Position numbers and translations under genes: made by a program. From JBDNFP01 sp041689775 (GTDB lineage: Bacteria; Bacteroidota; Bacteroidia; Cytophagales; Spirosomataceae), in the NCBI GenBank assembly GCA_041689775.1, contig JBDNFP010000114.1:1-60404 (forward strand): a stretch of DNA of 60,404 nt, written 5' to 3'. The first letter of the stretch is position 1; every line of letters starts with the position of its first letter. The notes under the pieces are model-generated. The model ran no database searches, had not been told where the DNA came from, and saw only the letters and a list, made by a program, of their open reading frames with translations. Shown here piece by piece: positions 24,437 through 33,524 of the stretch.

Positions 24437-25259
24437 AGGCTATTTGGGGTTTGACTTCTACCTTACTTTGGTGGTACACTTGGGAATGAGGTGGAACGTC
24501 TTTTGTTATCCAGGCATTTCCCCCTATGATTGAATGATGACCAATAGTAGTTTTACCACCGAGTATCGTAGCGTTTGCGTATATTACGACGTGATCTTCA
24601 ATGGTTGGATGCCTTTTTTGACTTGCTAGTTTCTTTGCCACGTGGGTGGCGCCTAGCGTTACGCCCTGATAAATCATTACGTGGTTGCCAATATGAGTTG
24701 TTTCTCCAATAACTACTCCTGTTCCGTGGTCAATAAAGAAGGAATGCCCTATTACAGCATTTGGATGTATATCAATACCCGTTAGTCCGTGTGCATATTC
24801 GGTTAACATACGTGGTAGAAGGGGAACTCCACATATAGCAAGAAGGTTTGCTATTCGGTAGGTAGCAATAGCGAGGAATCCAGGATACACTGCTATTACC
24901 TCTTCAATCCCCACCGCAGCCGGATCGTTTTCAGTAATTGCCTTAGCATCTTTCAGTAAAAGCTCGAATATTTCGGGTAGCCAGGCAAAAAAATCATCAC
25001 TTATTATATTTCCTTCCCTTGGTAATTTTTCTCCCAGGGGCTTTAATAGGCAATCTAGTTGCTTCTTTATTTCAGTAAACCCCTCTGAGAGGTTCGTGTC
25101 ATTGCCATACTCTTTGCAATCTTGACTAATGGGGAATAAAAAATCCATTAACCGATGAAGAAATAGCCCAGTATCGTGCTTTGAAGGTAGTCTAAACCGA
25201 TAAGATTGATTTTGATCTTTTATCCTGCTAAAAAAGACTTCCTGTTGATTGGTATTCAT
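24435..25259 (-). CDS. cysE: Serine O-acetyltransferase (CysE/EpsC type)
   Basis: Transfers acetyl from acetyl-CoA to serine, giving O-acetylserine for cysteine synthesis; cytosolic. 274 residues: a helical N-terminal half and a C-terminal left-handed beta-helix of hexapeptide repeats from about residue 160 (IDIHPNAVIG, FIDHGTGVVIGETTHIGN, GVTLGA, HPTIEDHVVIYANATILGG, IIGGNAWIT). The active-site His is in HPNA/DHGTG. It is the longer form common in Bacteroidota. The neighbourhood gives no sulfur-metabolism partner. An epsC-like naming would also be acceptable. Confidence 0.92.
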   Translation of the reverse strand: MNTNQQEVFFSRIKDQNQSYRFRLPSKHDTGLFLHRLMDFLFPISQDCKEYGNDTNLSEGFTEIKKQLDCLLKPLGEKLPREGNIISDDFFAWLPEIFELLLKDAKAITENDPAAVGIEEVIAVYPGFLAIATYRIANLLAICGVPLLPRMLTEYAHGLTGIDIHPNAVIGHSFFIDHGTGVVIGETTHIGNHVMIYQGVTLGATHVAKKLASQKRHPTIEDHVVIYANATILGGKTTIGHHSIIGGNAWITKDVPPHSQVYHQSKVEVKPQIA

Positions 25260-25354
25260 TGGTAATATCGGTTGACTAAAAACGTTGCTTATGGGTAATA
25301 AACAATGTAAACTGTAAAATGATTTAAAATATCATGGCACTAAATAGCCTTCTG

Positions 25355-25386
25355 GTATGATTATTACAGTATAATAAAGATCATAC
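25355..25386. repeat. Nested inverted repeats in the cysE/hydrolase divergent region
   Basis: Outer arms GTATGAT (25355-25361) and ATCATAC (25380-25386) enclose inner arms TATTA (25362-25366) and TAATA (25372-25376). The region is the 185-base gap between the divergent cysE and lipoprotein hydrolase genes. It may be a regulator site or a leader hairpin. Confidence 0.35.
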
Positions 25387-25444
25387 GAACTTATTTTTCT
25401 ATCTTAATAATGAAAGTGATTCACCACGATTTTACCAAAAAGTA

Positions 25445-26338
25445 ATGACTAAACTTTTGCCTAAATCTATAATTTATTTAGTGTGTAGTGCTTTACTACT
25501 CACTTCATGTTTCTCTAAATATCGTACTACCACCAGAGAAGTAAGGAAGCATTATGCAAATTTGACTCATCCTAAGGTTGGTGTTTTTAAAAATGATACC
25601 CTTCAACTACATTATGCAAGTACTGGTGCTGATACGCTCCCTATGCTTTTGCTGATCCATGGTGCCCCCGGTGGATGGTGGGGGTACATGAATATGCTTG
25701 ACGACACAACTTTACAAAAGCATTTTCATATTGTTTCGGTAAGTCGACTTGGGTATGGCAAGTCACGTCTAAAACATCAAAGGGCCGTCACTTCTATTGA
25801 AACACAAGCAAAAAGTCTTATTAATATACTAGAAGCGAACCATTCATCTGAGCCAATTATTGTATTGGGAAGGTCATATGGCGCGCCAATTGCTGCTCAG
25901 TTGGCCTCCATGATTCCTGATCAGGTGAAACAATTAGTGTTGGTGTCTCCGGTCATTGATCCTGAAAAAGAGCGATTCTATTGGTTTTCAAAACTGGGCA
26001 AAAACAGGTTTATTCAACTCTTCTTACCCAAAGAATTCAATATAGCTACCGAGGAGAAATATGTTCATGCCGAAGAGTTGCGAAAAACATTGCCTATTTG
26101 GGGAAAGCTAACAATGCCGGTGGCTGTGTTGCAAGGGGAAGAAGACTGGATAGGTGATCCGGTAAATATTGATTTTGCTAGAAAGAGAATTGGAAGTAAT
26201 CAATCACAATATATCACCATTGCTAAGGCCGGCCATATGTTGACTTTCTCGCACCTAAACATGATAAAAGAGCTGATTGTCAATACGAGTAGGTACAAAA
26301 AGAAGACTATTGGCATTAACCTTGCTTCTGGTAAGTAA
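25445..26338 (+). CDS. Alpha/beta hydrolase lipoprotein
   Basis: 297-residue hydrolase anchored by a lipid: the N-terminus has a hydrophobic stretch ending in the lipobox LLTSC with Cys22. The fold has oxyanion motif HGAPGG (72-77), nucleophile Ser144 in GRSYG, the acid probably Asp234 (GEEDWIGDP) and His264 in AGHMLTF, so the triad is complete. Substrate unknown; proline iminopeptidase-like or esterase-like are both possible. Its last six codons lie inside a perfect 68-bp palindrome that ends next to the stop codon of the convergent malic enzyme gene. Confidence 0.87.
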   Translation: MTKLLPKSIIYLVCSALLLTSCFSKYRTTTREVRKHYANLTHPKVGVFKNDTLQLHYASTGADTLPMLLLIHGAPGGWWGYMNMLDDTTLQKHFHIVSVSRLGYGKSRLKHQRAVTSIETQAKSLINILEANHSSEPIIVLGRSYGAPIAAQLASMIPDQVKQLVLVSPVIDPEKERFYWFSKLGKNRFIQLFLPKEFNIATEEKYVHAEELRKTLPIWGKLTMPVAVLQGEEDWIGDPVNIDFARKRIGSNQSQYITIAKAGHMLTFSHLNMIKELIVNTSRYKKKTIGINLASGK

Positions 26339-26389
26339 ACAAAAAGGGCTTCCAATTGGAAGCCCTTTTTGTTTACTTACCAGAAGCAA
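26322..26389. terminator. Perfect 68-bp palindrome, likely bidirectional terminator overlapping coding sequence
   Basis: Bases 26322-26355 and 26356-26389 are exact reverse complements, 34 bases each, with no loop. The core GGGCTTCCAATTGGAAGCCC is flanked by AAAAA and TTTTT, giving a terminator stem and T-run on each strand. The left arm covers the last six codons (LASGK and stop) of the hydrolase; the right arm ends one base before the malic enzyme stop codon (26390-26392). Confidence 0.9.
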
Positions 26390-28660
26390 CTATTTCTTCA
26401 ACTGTGCCTCAACAACGGCAATTGCTACCATATTGACAATTTCCCGAACGGAACTACCCAACTGTAATACGTGAACAGGCTTCTTTAATCCTAGCAAGAT
26501 GGGCCCGATGGTTTCTAATTGCGCGGCTTCCTTCAAAAGGTTATAGGCAATATTGCTTGCCGATAAATTGGGGAATATTAAAGTGTTGGCACCACCCTCA
26601 ATCAAGTCACTAAATGGATGGTGTTTTTTCAAAAGTTCAGTATCAAAAGCAAGGTGCGCCTGAACTTCACCATCAACAATCATGGTCGGGTGCTTCTTTT
26701 TTAGAATCTGAACTGCTTCACTCATTTTATCAGCATCCTTACCCTTCGCACTACCGTAATTTGAATACGTTACCATGGCTATTCTTGGCTTTATATTAAA
26801 GCGTTCAATAGCCTGGGCGGTAAGTTCTGTAATCTCTACCAAATCTTCAACCGAAGGGTCAAGATTAACGGTTGTATCAGAAAAAAATAATGGTCCCCGG
26901 GAAGTAAGCAGTATGTACATGCCGGCTACCCGATTGACACCTTCCTCTTTTCCAATGACATGAAGGGCAGGACGAATTGTATCGGGATAGTTTCTGGTTA
27001 ATCCTGAAATGAAAGCATCTGCTTCCCCATTCTCCACCATCATAGCACCATAGTAATTACGATAATAGATGGTTCGCTTTGCCTCCGAGGGAGTCATTCC
27101 CTTACGTTGCCGCTTCTTATAAAGAAGTTTGGAGTAGTGGTCAATAGATGCCTCGTTTTCATGAGCCCTTGGGTCTACGATGGGTACATCGTTTAGATCA
27201 AGGTTATTTTCAATGATCAGATTATGGATGGCTGTCAAATCTCCCAACAGAATCGGGAATGCTATTCCTTCGTCGCGAACCTGCTGCGCCGCTTTCAATA
27301 CCTGAATATTTTCGGCATCGGCAAATACTACTCGTTTTGGGTCAGTTTTGGCTTTGTTGAGTATAACCCGTGAAAGGCGCTCATAACGGCCAAGACGGCT
27401 CGATAACTGTTGCTCATAAGCATCCCAATCCGTAATGGGGCTTTTGGCTACGCCGGTTTCCATGGCTGCTTTTGCGACAGCCGGTGCAACGGTAGTCAAT
27501 AAACGTGGGTCGACTGGTTTTGGAATGATATAGGTACGACCAAAGGCGAGATTAGATTCGTTGTATGCTAGGTTAACGATATCGGGCACTGGCTTTTTGG
27601 CTAGGTCTGCAAGTGCTCTTACAGCAGCAAGCTTCATGGCTTCGTTTATCTCGGTGGCACGTACATCCAAAGCACCTCTAAATATGTAGGGAAAACCCAG
27701 AACATTATTAACCTGGTTTGGGTAGTCAGATCTTCCAGTAGCCATTATTATATCTTGTCTCGCTTCAACGGCATCGGGATACGATATTTCTGGATCTGGG
27801 TTAGCCATGGCAAATACGATGGGGTTGTCAGCCATAGAACGAACCATGTCTTGTGATACCACGTTGGCTACCGATAAACCAAGAAAAACATCAGCACCTT
27901 TAAGCGCTGCTTCTAATGATTCAAAGCTACTATCAGTAGCGAATTGTTTTTTTAATTCATCCAAATCAGTTCTGCCGTTGTGTATGTGCCCTTTTCGGTC
28001 AAACATAGCAATATTTGCAGGTGACACTCCTAGTGCCAAGTAAAGCTTTGTACAGGAAATGGCAGATGCACCGGCGCCAGAAACAACAACTCGTACGTCT
28101 TCTATATTTTTTTCTACTAATAAAAGTGCATTTAATAATGCGGCTGCACTAATGATTGCAGTACCATGCTGATCATCGTGCATTACTGGAATATTTAACT
28201 CCTTTTTTAGTCGGGCTTCGATTTCAAAGCATTCTGGTGATTTTATATCTTCCAGATTCACCCCCCCGAAGGTGGGCTCCATAATTTTGACGGTTCTCAC
28301 AAACTCATCAACATCTTTGGTATTAAGCTCAATATCAAAGACATCAATGTCTGCATAAATCTTGAAAAGAAGACCTTTTCCTTCCATTACAGGTTTGGAT
28401 GCTTCGGGTCCGATATCCCCAAGCCCTAATACAGCGGTTCCGTTGCTTATTACGGCAACCAAGTTTCCTTTTGCGGTATATTTATAGACATCTTCAACAT
28501 TTTTGGCAATTTCAAGACAAGGGTCGGCTACGCCGGGAGAGTAGGCGAGCGAGAGATCACGCTGGGTATTTGTCTCTTTGGTAGGAATTACTTGAATCTT
28601 TCCGGGACGGCCCTTAGAGTGGTAGAAGAGGGAGTCTTCTTTACGGATTTTTTGGTTCAT
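26390..28660 (-). CDS. maeB: NADP-dependent malic enzyme with C-terminal phosphotransacetylase-like domain
   Basis: Oxidatively decarboxylates malate to pyruvate with NADP, supplying NADPH; cytosolic. I use the ATG at 28660 (MNQKIRKEDSLFYHSKGRPGK), the usual family start, giving 756 residues; 15 further upstream codons are open but unlikely. Malic N-terminal domain about 20-150 (SLAYSPGVADPC, VMHDDQHGTA), NAD-binding domain about 165-400 (VVSGAGASAISC), and PTA-like domain about 430-750 (VFADAENIQVLKAA). This is the MaeB hybrid architecture, where the PTA part is regulatory. Own transcript, ending at the 68-bp palindrome. Confidence 0.95.
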   Translation of the reverse strand: MNQKIRKEDSLFYHSKGRPGKIQVIPTKETNTQRDLSLAYSPGVADPCLEIAKNVEDVYKYTAKGNLVAVISNGTAVLGLGDIGPEASKPVMEGKGLLFKIYADIDVFDIELNTKDVDEFVRTVKIMEPTFGGVNLEDIKSPECFEIEARLKKELNIPVMHDDQHGTAIISAAALLNALLLVEKNIEDVRVVVSGAGASAISCTKLYLALGVSPANIAMFDRKGHIHNGRTDLDELKKQFATDSSFESLEAALKGADVFLGLSVANVVSQDMVRSMADNPIVFAMANPDPEISYPDAVEARQDIIMATGRSDYPNQVNNVLGFPYIFRGALDVRATEINEAMKLAAVRALADLAKKPVPDIVNLAYNESNLAFGRTYIIPKPVDPRLLTTVAPAVAKAAMETGVAKSPITDWDAYEQQLSSRLGRYERLSRVILNKAKTDPKRVVFADAENIQVLKAAQQVRDEGIAFPILLGDLTAIHNLIIENNLDLNDVPIVDPRAHENEASIDHYSKLLYKKRQRKGMTPSEAKRTIYYRNYYGAMMVENGEADAFISGLTRNYPDTIRPALHVIGKEEGVNRVAGMYILLTSRGPLFFSDTTVNLDPSVEDLVEITELTAQAIERFNIKPRIAMVTYSNYGSAKGKDADKMSEAVQILKKKHPTMIVDGEVQAHLAFDTELLKKHHPFSDLIEGGANTLIFPNLSASNIAYNLLKEAAQLETIGPILLGLKKPVHVLQLGSSVREIVNMVAIAVVEAQLKK

Positions 28661-28767
28661 AAGGATTACAGGATGATTTAATACCACTAAGGTACGAACA
28701 AACAACCCATGAAATGAAAGCGGTACTAGATTTTAATGGATATTACCGTGATCCTAAAAAGAGGAGG

Positions 28768-29976
28768 TTATAAGTTTTTTAGGATTTTCTTAGTGAAAGA
28801 TTGGGCTTCTTCGTCGTAAATGGCAGTTTGTTTGAAGCTTTTTCTATTTTTTACAGAATAAGCTCTTCTTTTAAGAAAGTAAGCTGTGACCATATAGCCA
28901 ATGAACATTCCCATATAAATCCAAAGCGAAAGTGTGTTAGATACATTACCATGGAAAGCAAAAAATAGCGTTGTATTGATAATGGTAACCGACCATAATG
29001 TCACAGAAGCCCACAAATGATTTAGACCATTATCAATTAATATGTGATGCACGTGGTTTCTATCCGCTTTAAATGGAGAACGCCCGTTGATCAACCTAAC
29101 TATAAAGACCCTCAGGGTATCAAAAATAGGTACAATCAACACTACCATCACTATTATTGGAGCATTGAAAAATGCATTTGGGTCATTTCGGTAGCTGACG
29201 TTGAGTCGAAGAAATTCAATTGTAAAAAACGAAAGTAGGAATCCAACAACTAAGGATCCTGTGTCTCCCATGAATATTTTGCTGGTATTAGAGAAATTGA
29301 ATCGAAGGAATCCGAGCAGGGCCCCTGATAAAGAAAAAGCTAAACAGGCAAATGTGTAATGCTGATTCAGTAGGAACCAAACCCCAAACCAAAGAGCTGC
29401 AATCAGACTTATTCCGCCAGCCAATCCATCAATACCATCAATGAGATTGATTGCATTAATTAGGGAAATGAATATAAAAATTGTTAGCGGGATACTTACG
29501 TAGTCAGGAATAAAATACCAACCAAAAATTCCATAGAGGTAATCAACCTTAAACCCACCCATTACAACAAGCGTAAGGGTTGCAATTATCTGAACAATAA
29601 GTTTCTTAGCTGAGTCTAGGGCAAGGATGTCGTCTTTAAGTCCTAGGAAAAACAGAATTATAAGTCCAACCATTGAAAGACTTGTAAGGTTCGAATCTAT
29701 TATTTCTTCGGAATGAGGCCAAAGAAAAAATGCGATCAGGGTTGAGGCAAACAGAGATATACCGCCAAGTGTTGGCGTTTCGGTTTGATGGGAACTTCTA
29801 AATCCTGGTTTTGCAGTAAGATTTAAGAGATTTGAAAGATTAATAATGATAGGTATTGAAACGATTGCTAGAAAGCAAGAAATCAAAAAAGAAAGCAGAC
29901 ATTGGTATATCTGCCTATCAACCAGTTGATTCGTAAAATTACCTGTTAAAATATCGTTGAGTAAAGCTTGTTCCAT
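28768..29976 (-). CDS. Undecaprenyl-phosphate N-acetylhexosamine-1-phosphate transferase (WecA/MraY family)
   Basis: Polytopic inner-membrane enzyme of 402 residues that transfers a HexNAc-1-phosphate from UDP-HexNAc to undecaprenyl phosphate, starting a surface glycan. About ten or eleven hydrophobic helices are visible. Family motifs: GGISLF, KDDILALD, NAINLIDGIDGLAGG, FMGDTGSLVVGF and the basic-His loop RNHVHHIL. It lies at the downstream edge of the polysaccharide locus, separated by a 160-base gap from the last glycosyltransferase gene, so it may have its own promoter. WecA versus TagO/WbcO specificity is not decidable. Confidence 0.92.
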   Translation of the reverse strand: MEQALLNDILTGNFTNQLVDRQIYQCLLSFLISCFLAIVSIPIIINLSNLLNLTAKPGFRSSHQTETPTLGGISLFASTLIAFFLWPHSEEIIDSNLTSLSMVGLIILFFLGLKDDILALDSAKKLIVQIIATLTLVVMGGFKVDYLYGIFGWYFIPDYVSIPLTIFIFISLINAINLIDGIDGLAGGISLIAALWFGVWFLLNQHYTFACLAFSLSGALLGFLRFNFSNTSKIFMGDTGSLVVGFLLSFFTIEFLRLNVSYRNDPNAFFNAPIIVMVVLIVPIFDTLRVFIVRLINGRSPFKADRNHVHHILIDNGLNHLWASVTLWSVTIINTTLFFAFHGNVSNTLSLWIYMGMFIGYMVTAYFLKRRAYSVKNRKSFKQTAIYDEEAQSFTKKILKNL

Positions 29977-30136
29977 GGCAGGATCTTCTTTTTTTATTTC
30001 CTATTTTAGATTATGAGCCTCAATAGGTTTTGACTTACACAAAGATGTTGATTTATACTTGAATTTGCACAACCGTTTGATAAATATAAAATTAGGTATC
30101 TTACTAATTTATTCGTCTAACGTACAGTAATACACT

Positions 30137-30883
30137 TTATGAAAAAAATTGTAAAATTTTGCGAAGAGGTTTGAGGGTAGTAGTAAACCAATAAGGTGCG
30201 ATATCATTGACTTTCCATGCTTTACGATCATTTTTATTTGCTATTAATCTATTTTTAAGCGTAGCATTACTAGCACCTCCTGTTCTCATGCGAACCATAA
30301 TTTTTTGGATATAAGCTAGTTTGGCGTTGTTTTTATGAATCATACGAAGCATAAGTTCATAATCTGCGGCCGTTTTCATATCTAATCTAAAGCCCCCAAA
30401 CTGAATGTACCATTGCTTTTTTAAATAAAATGTTGGGTGCGGCGGCATCCAACCCCATAAAAAATCATTGCTTTGAAATTTTCCGGCGTTCCAGTTTCGA
30501 TGAATTCTGTCAGAGTTTTTGTTGCTCACGTAAATCAGATCTCCGTATAGACCATCAACCTCTATCTTCTTGAACTCTTCTGCAATTCTTGATACTATCT
30601 TGTTGGAATTGAACAAGTCATCCGCATTTAAAAACCCGATTATATCACCGGTTGCTAAACTGATGCCTTTATTCATAGCGTCGTAAATTCCTTGATCGGC
30701 CTCAGAGACAAATTGATGGATTTGGTTTCCAAATGAACTTACAATTTCTTTGGTTGTGTCTGATGAGTCACCGTCAATTACAATATATTCGATTGAGGGG
30801 TAATCCTGACTTAAAACCGATTCTATTGTTTCCCGAACGGTATTTTCACCATTAAAGACTACCGTAATTATACTAATTTTCAC
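30137..30883 (-). CDS. Glycosyltransferase family 2
   Basis: 248-residue inverting GT-A glycosyltransferase acting on the cytoplasmic side. N-terminal SIITVVFNGENTV, EYIVIDGDSSD, then the DxD-like FLNADD near 84-89 and the SEADQGIYDAMNKG segment. WcaA/WcaE-like. Start is GTG at 30883, since the nearest ATG is out of frame; the first 11 bases overlap the end of the upstream acetyltransferase gene. It is the last gene of the minus-strand group. Sugar donor and acceptor unknown. Confidence 0.88.
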   Translation of the reverse strand: MKISIITVVFNGENTVRETIESVLSQDYPSIEYIVIDGDSSDTTKEIVSSFGNQIHQFVSEADQGIYDAMNKGISLATGDIIGFLNADDLFNSNKIVSRIAEEFKKIEVDGLYGDLIYVSNKNSDRIHRNWNAGKFQSNDFLWGWMPPHPTFYLKKQWYIQFGGFRLDMKTAADYELMLRMIHKNNAKLAYIQKIMVRMRTGGASNATLKNRLIANKNDRKAWKVNDIAPYWFTTTLKPLRKILQFFS

Positions 30884-31445
30884 TTTGCATTACTCGGTTT
30901 CTGATCAATATTGCGGGATTCCCGCCATAAATACCGTACGGTATCAAGTCTTTGGTGGCTACTGAGTTTACCGTTAATACAGAATGAGAGTGGCAGGTTA
31001 CTCCGGGGCAAACCACTGCTTTGGAGCCAATCCAGACGCCTGATTCCAGCGTTATTGGAGCTAGAATTAAGCTAAACAGGGGACTCTTATAATCATGGTT
31101 TCCAGTTAACAAAAATGCCTCCTGGGACAAACAACAGTTAGCCCCAATTGTTACATTGGTCAAGTTATCAATCCATACCTTTTCTCCTATCCAAGTATTT
31201 TCCCCAATCGCAAGGTACCAAGGATATTTGATATTGACTTTTGGTTTTATCATTACATTTGCAGCAATTTTCGAGCCAAATAGTCTGAGTATAAATACTT
31301 TAATAAAAACAGGGAAAGGAATGTAGGTATTTAGAAACACTCGTCCGACGACATGCCAGGCCAATCGCTTCAATTGGCTTCCGGGCTGATACCAGCTATT
31401 ATCATACTTTGATAGATCTGTCTGGGGAGCGGAGGTTTTTTTCAT
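30873..31445 (-). CDS. WcaF-like sugar O-acetyltransferase (hexapeptide repeat)
   Basis: 190-residue left-handed beta-helix acetyltransferase, resembling the putative colanic acid acetyltransferase WcaF. Hexapeptide turns run from about residue 70 (VNIKYPWYLAIGENTWIGEKVWID, NVTIGANCCLSQEAFLLTGNHDY) to GVWIGSKAVVCPGVTCHSHSVL, ending in GIYGGNPAILIR. The catalytic His is probably in GNHDY. It would acetylate a sugar of the glycan using acetyl-CoA. Its first 44 bases overlap the preceding glycosyltransferase gene in a different frame. Confidence 0.87.
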   Translation of the reverse strand: MKKTSAPQTDLSKYDNSWYQPGSQLKRLAWHVVGRVFLNTYIPFPVFIKVFILRLFGSKIAANVMIKPKVNIKYPWYLAIGENTWIGEKVWIDNLTNVTIGANCCLSQEAFLLTGNHDYKSPLFSLILAPITLESGVWIGSKAVVCPGVTCHSHSVLTVNSVATKDLIPYGIYGGNPAILIRNRVMQSEN

Positions 31446-32328
31446 AATTTTTTAAAAAATGTTCGATAATTCGCTCTTTGTCCTTTCCGGCGGTTTGATA
31501 TACTTCGTATACCTTAGCATCTACTAAAAAGCGATACCAAAAACCTTGAAGAAAGTGCCAGATCAGCCCTTTGGTCCCGTCCAGAAATCCAAGTTTGAAA
31601 ATGTATCTGTATATAAAATAGAGTACAGGCCTTGTAAACAGGGGTAGGGAGGCATATTTAACTTTTAAGTACCTTTTTCTTTGTTCTTGTGTTCCAAAGA
31701 GGAGCGGAGTAACGCTTTCTCTCTCTTCAAAGTTATATTTAATATTGAGCAGATCAATAACTTCCCTTGTTGCGTAAAGATTATGTTTTTGAGTCCACCA
31801 AGTAAGGTTATTAAGGTTGTGATCTACGATATCATTACCAAAGCGTTCAACGGTTCCTTCGTGTACCTTGATATGTTCGTCCATCCACAGCTCTTCACAC
31901 ATCCCTTTGCCTGATTGCCATATCCTTAATAACCAAATAGGGTAATAGCCCCCGTTTTTGATCCATTTATTCATAAACATTACCCGGCGTTTGACATAGA
32001 AACCTGAGACATCAACGGGTGAGTTGGGAAGTATGGTATTTATTTCGTCCGCAAGTTGTGGAGTAATATATTCATCAGCATCCATACGCATCAACCACTT
32101 AGTGCCGAAGGGGTTGTTATGTATGCCGTAGTTAAATTGGAATGCGTAGGACACCCAAGGATTTTGGACGACAACTGCCCCCAAACTCGTGGCTATTTCG
32201 ACGGTATTATCTGACGAAAATGAATCTACGATGAATATTTTGTCTGTTATCAGCAATAGGCTCTTTATACACCGTTCGATATGAAGGGTTTCATTATGGG
32301 TGAGAATAATGACTGATAAGTCAACCAT
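31402..32328 (-). CDS. Glycosyltransferase family 2 (WaaE/KdtX-like)
   Basis: 308-residue GT-A glycosyltransferase. N-terminal VDLSVIILTHNE, then IFIVDSFSSDNTVEIA and the metal site RMDADEYI near 91-98, with long C-terminal helices (WYRFLVDAK). The layout is like LPS-core beta-1,4-glucosyltransferases WaaE/KdtX. Its end overlaps the acetyltransferase gene by 44 bases. Exact sugar unknown. Confidence 0.87.
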   Translation of the reverse strand: MVDLSVIILTHNETLHIERCIKSLLLITDKIFIVDSFSSDNTVEIATSLGAVVVQNPWVSYAFQFNYGIHNNPFGTKWLMRMDADEYITPQLADEINTILPNSPVDVSGFYVKRRVMFMNKWIKNGGYYPIWLLRIWQSGKGMCEELWMDEHIKVHEGTVERFGNDIVDHNLNNLTWWTQKHNLYATREVIDLLNIKYNFEERESVTPLLFGTQEQRKRYLKVKYASLPLFTRPVLYFIYRYIFKLGFLDGTKGLIWHFLQGFWYRFLVDAKVYEVYQTAGKDKERIIEHFLKNYEKNLRSPDRSIKV

Positions 32329-32352
32329 GATAGAGCTACTAAAATTAAATTA

Positions 32353-33510
32353 TTAGTTTTTGGACGAGGGCTGTATTTTTTGGTACTCGTATAATAGCTT
32401 CTTCGCTACCACTGAAATATCAAAGTTTTCGTAAACCATTTTTAGTGCATTTACGCTTCTGTATACCCGATAGGCTTCGCTGCCAAGTAATTCAGTTAAT
32501 CCTTCCTTAACCCCCTCAATTGTCAACGGGCATAAGTGAGCAGCTTCGTATTTTTTGATGTAATCCCCGAATCCAATCCTATCCGAAACGAGTGCGGGAA
32601 CCCCACAGATCATGGCCTCAAGCACAGCGATGGAGAAACCTTCTGAATAGGAGGGAAGTACAAAAATATCTGCATCGGCCATTGCACTTTTCTTAGTTGA
32701 GTCGGTTAGCATCCCGACTAGGTATACCGAATTTTGCAGGTTATGTTCTTTTATAAATACCTCAACTTCCTTTTGGTAACCATCGTCTGGCCCTGCAAGC
32801 ACAAGATAAGCGTCATCATGGGCAGCTACGTACTCTTTAAAGGCAGGTAGTACTAAATCGAGACCTTTCTTGATATTCAGTCGACCCATGAAAAGGACCA
32901 ACTTCTTATCTTTTGGTAAATGAAAGTTTTCTTTAAATGTACCCTTTAGGGGTAGCTCTTGGTAATCCCTAAACTGCATCCCATTTGGAATAATGGCCAT
33001 ATTCCTTGGTTCGTGGCCCAAATACTCAATTACATCTTTTTCTTCGTCGGTATTATTAATTTGAATGAGGTCTGCTTTTTCTAATAGTCTTTTTTGATAC
33101 AAAAAGCTGACTATTGCTTTCTTCCAATGACTGTTGTTAATGGCCCACCTATCCAACAAACCATGAATAGTAATCACTTTGGGGACGTTGTTCCTGATCA
33201 GAAAAGGTGCCAAACTGCCAAAATGCCAAATACCATGGATATGAATTATATCGTACTCATGGATGTGTTTTTTAAGGAATGAATAGAGATCTAGTGAAAA
33301 TTCATTGTAAAAATTACTGATCGGCGTTGTACGGTTACACCTGATTACTCTTGCACCTTTTGGAAGGTCGTACAACCTTTCTCCGGGAGTCATTGGACTG
33401 GCAATATCGACCTGATGGCCATTTTTTATTGCCTCCGTTGTATGATCATAAATTATCCGTGCCGGCCCGCCAATTGCCCAGGTATAGGCGCAAATATTTA
33501 GAATTTTCAT
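32353..33510 (-). CDS. Glycosyltransferase family 4
   Basis: 385-residue retaining GT-B glycosyltransferase. N-terminal CAYTWAIGGPARIIYDH, linker GRLNIKKG and the donor-site SYSEGFSIAVLEAM (E-x7-E) of GT4. I use the ATG at 33510; a TTG one codon upstream is less likely. It follows the next upstream GT4 gene by 14 bases. Donor and linkage unknown. Confidence 0.9.
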   Translation of the reverse strand: MKILNICAYTWAIGGPARIIYDHTTEAIKNGHQVDIASPMTPGERLYDLPKGARVIRCNRTTPISNFYNEFSLDLYSFLKKHIHEYDIIHIHGIWHFGSLAPFLIRNNVPKVITIHGLLDRWAINNSHWKKAIVSFLYQKRLLEKADLIQINNTDEEKDVIEYLGHEPRNMAIIPNGMQFRDYQELPLKGTFKENFHLPKDKKLVLFMGRLNIKKGLDLVLPAFKEYVAAHDDAYLVLAGPDDGYQKEVEVFIKEHNLQNSVYLVGMLTDSTKKSAMADADIFVLPSYSEGFSIAVLEAMICGVPALVSDRIGFGDYIKKYEAAHLCPLTIEGVKEGLTELLGSEAYRVYRSVNALKMVYENFDISVVAKKLLYEYQKIQPSSKN

Positions 33511-33524
33511 CAATTTCTATATTT

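Noticed and set aside
28751..28785. Inverted repeat ATCCTAAAAA/TTTTTAGGAT around the WecA-type gene stop
   Set aside because: A+T-rich arms, 15-base loop, and no T-run on the minus strand after it; too weak to call a terminator.
30089..30110. Possible terminator of the glycan operon (AAATTAG/CTAATTT)
   Set aside because: Only seven A+T pairs with an 8-base loop; expected by chance in such A+T-rich sequence.
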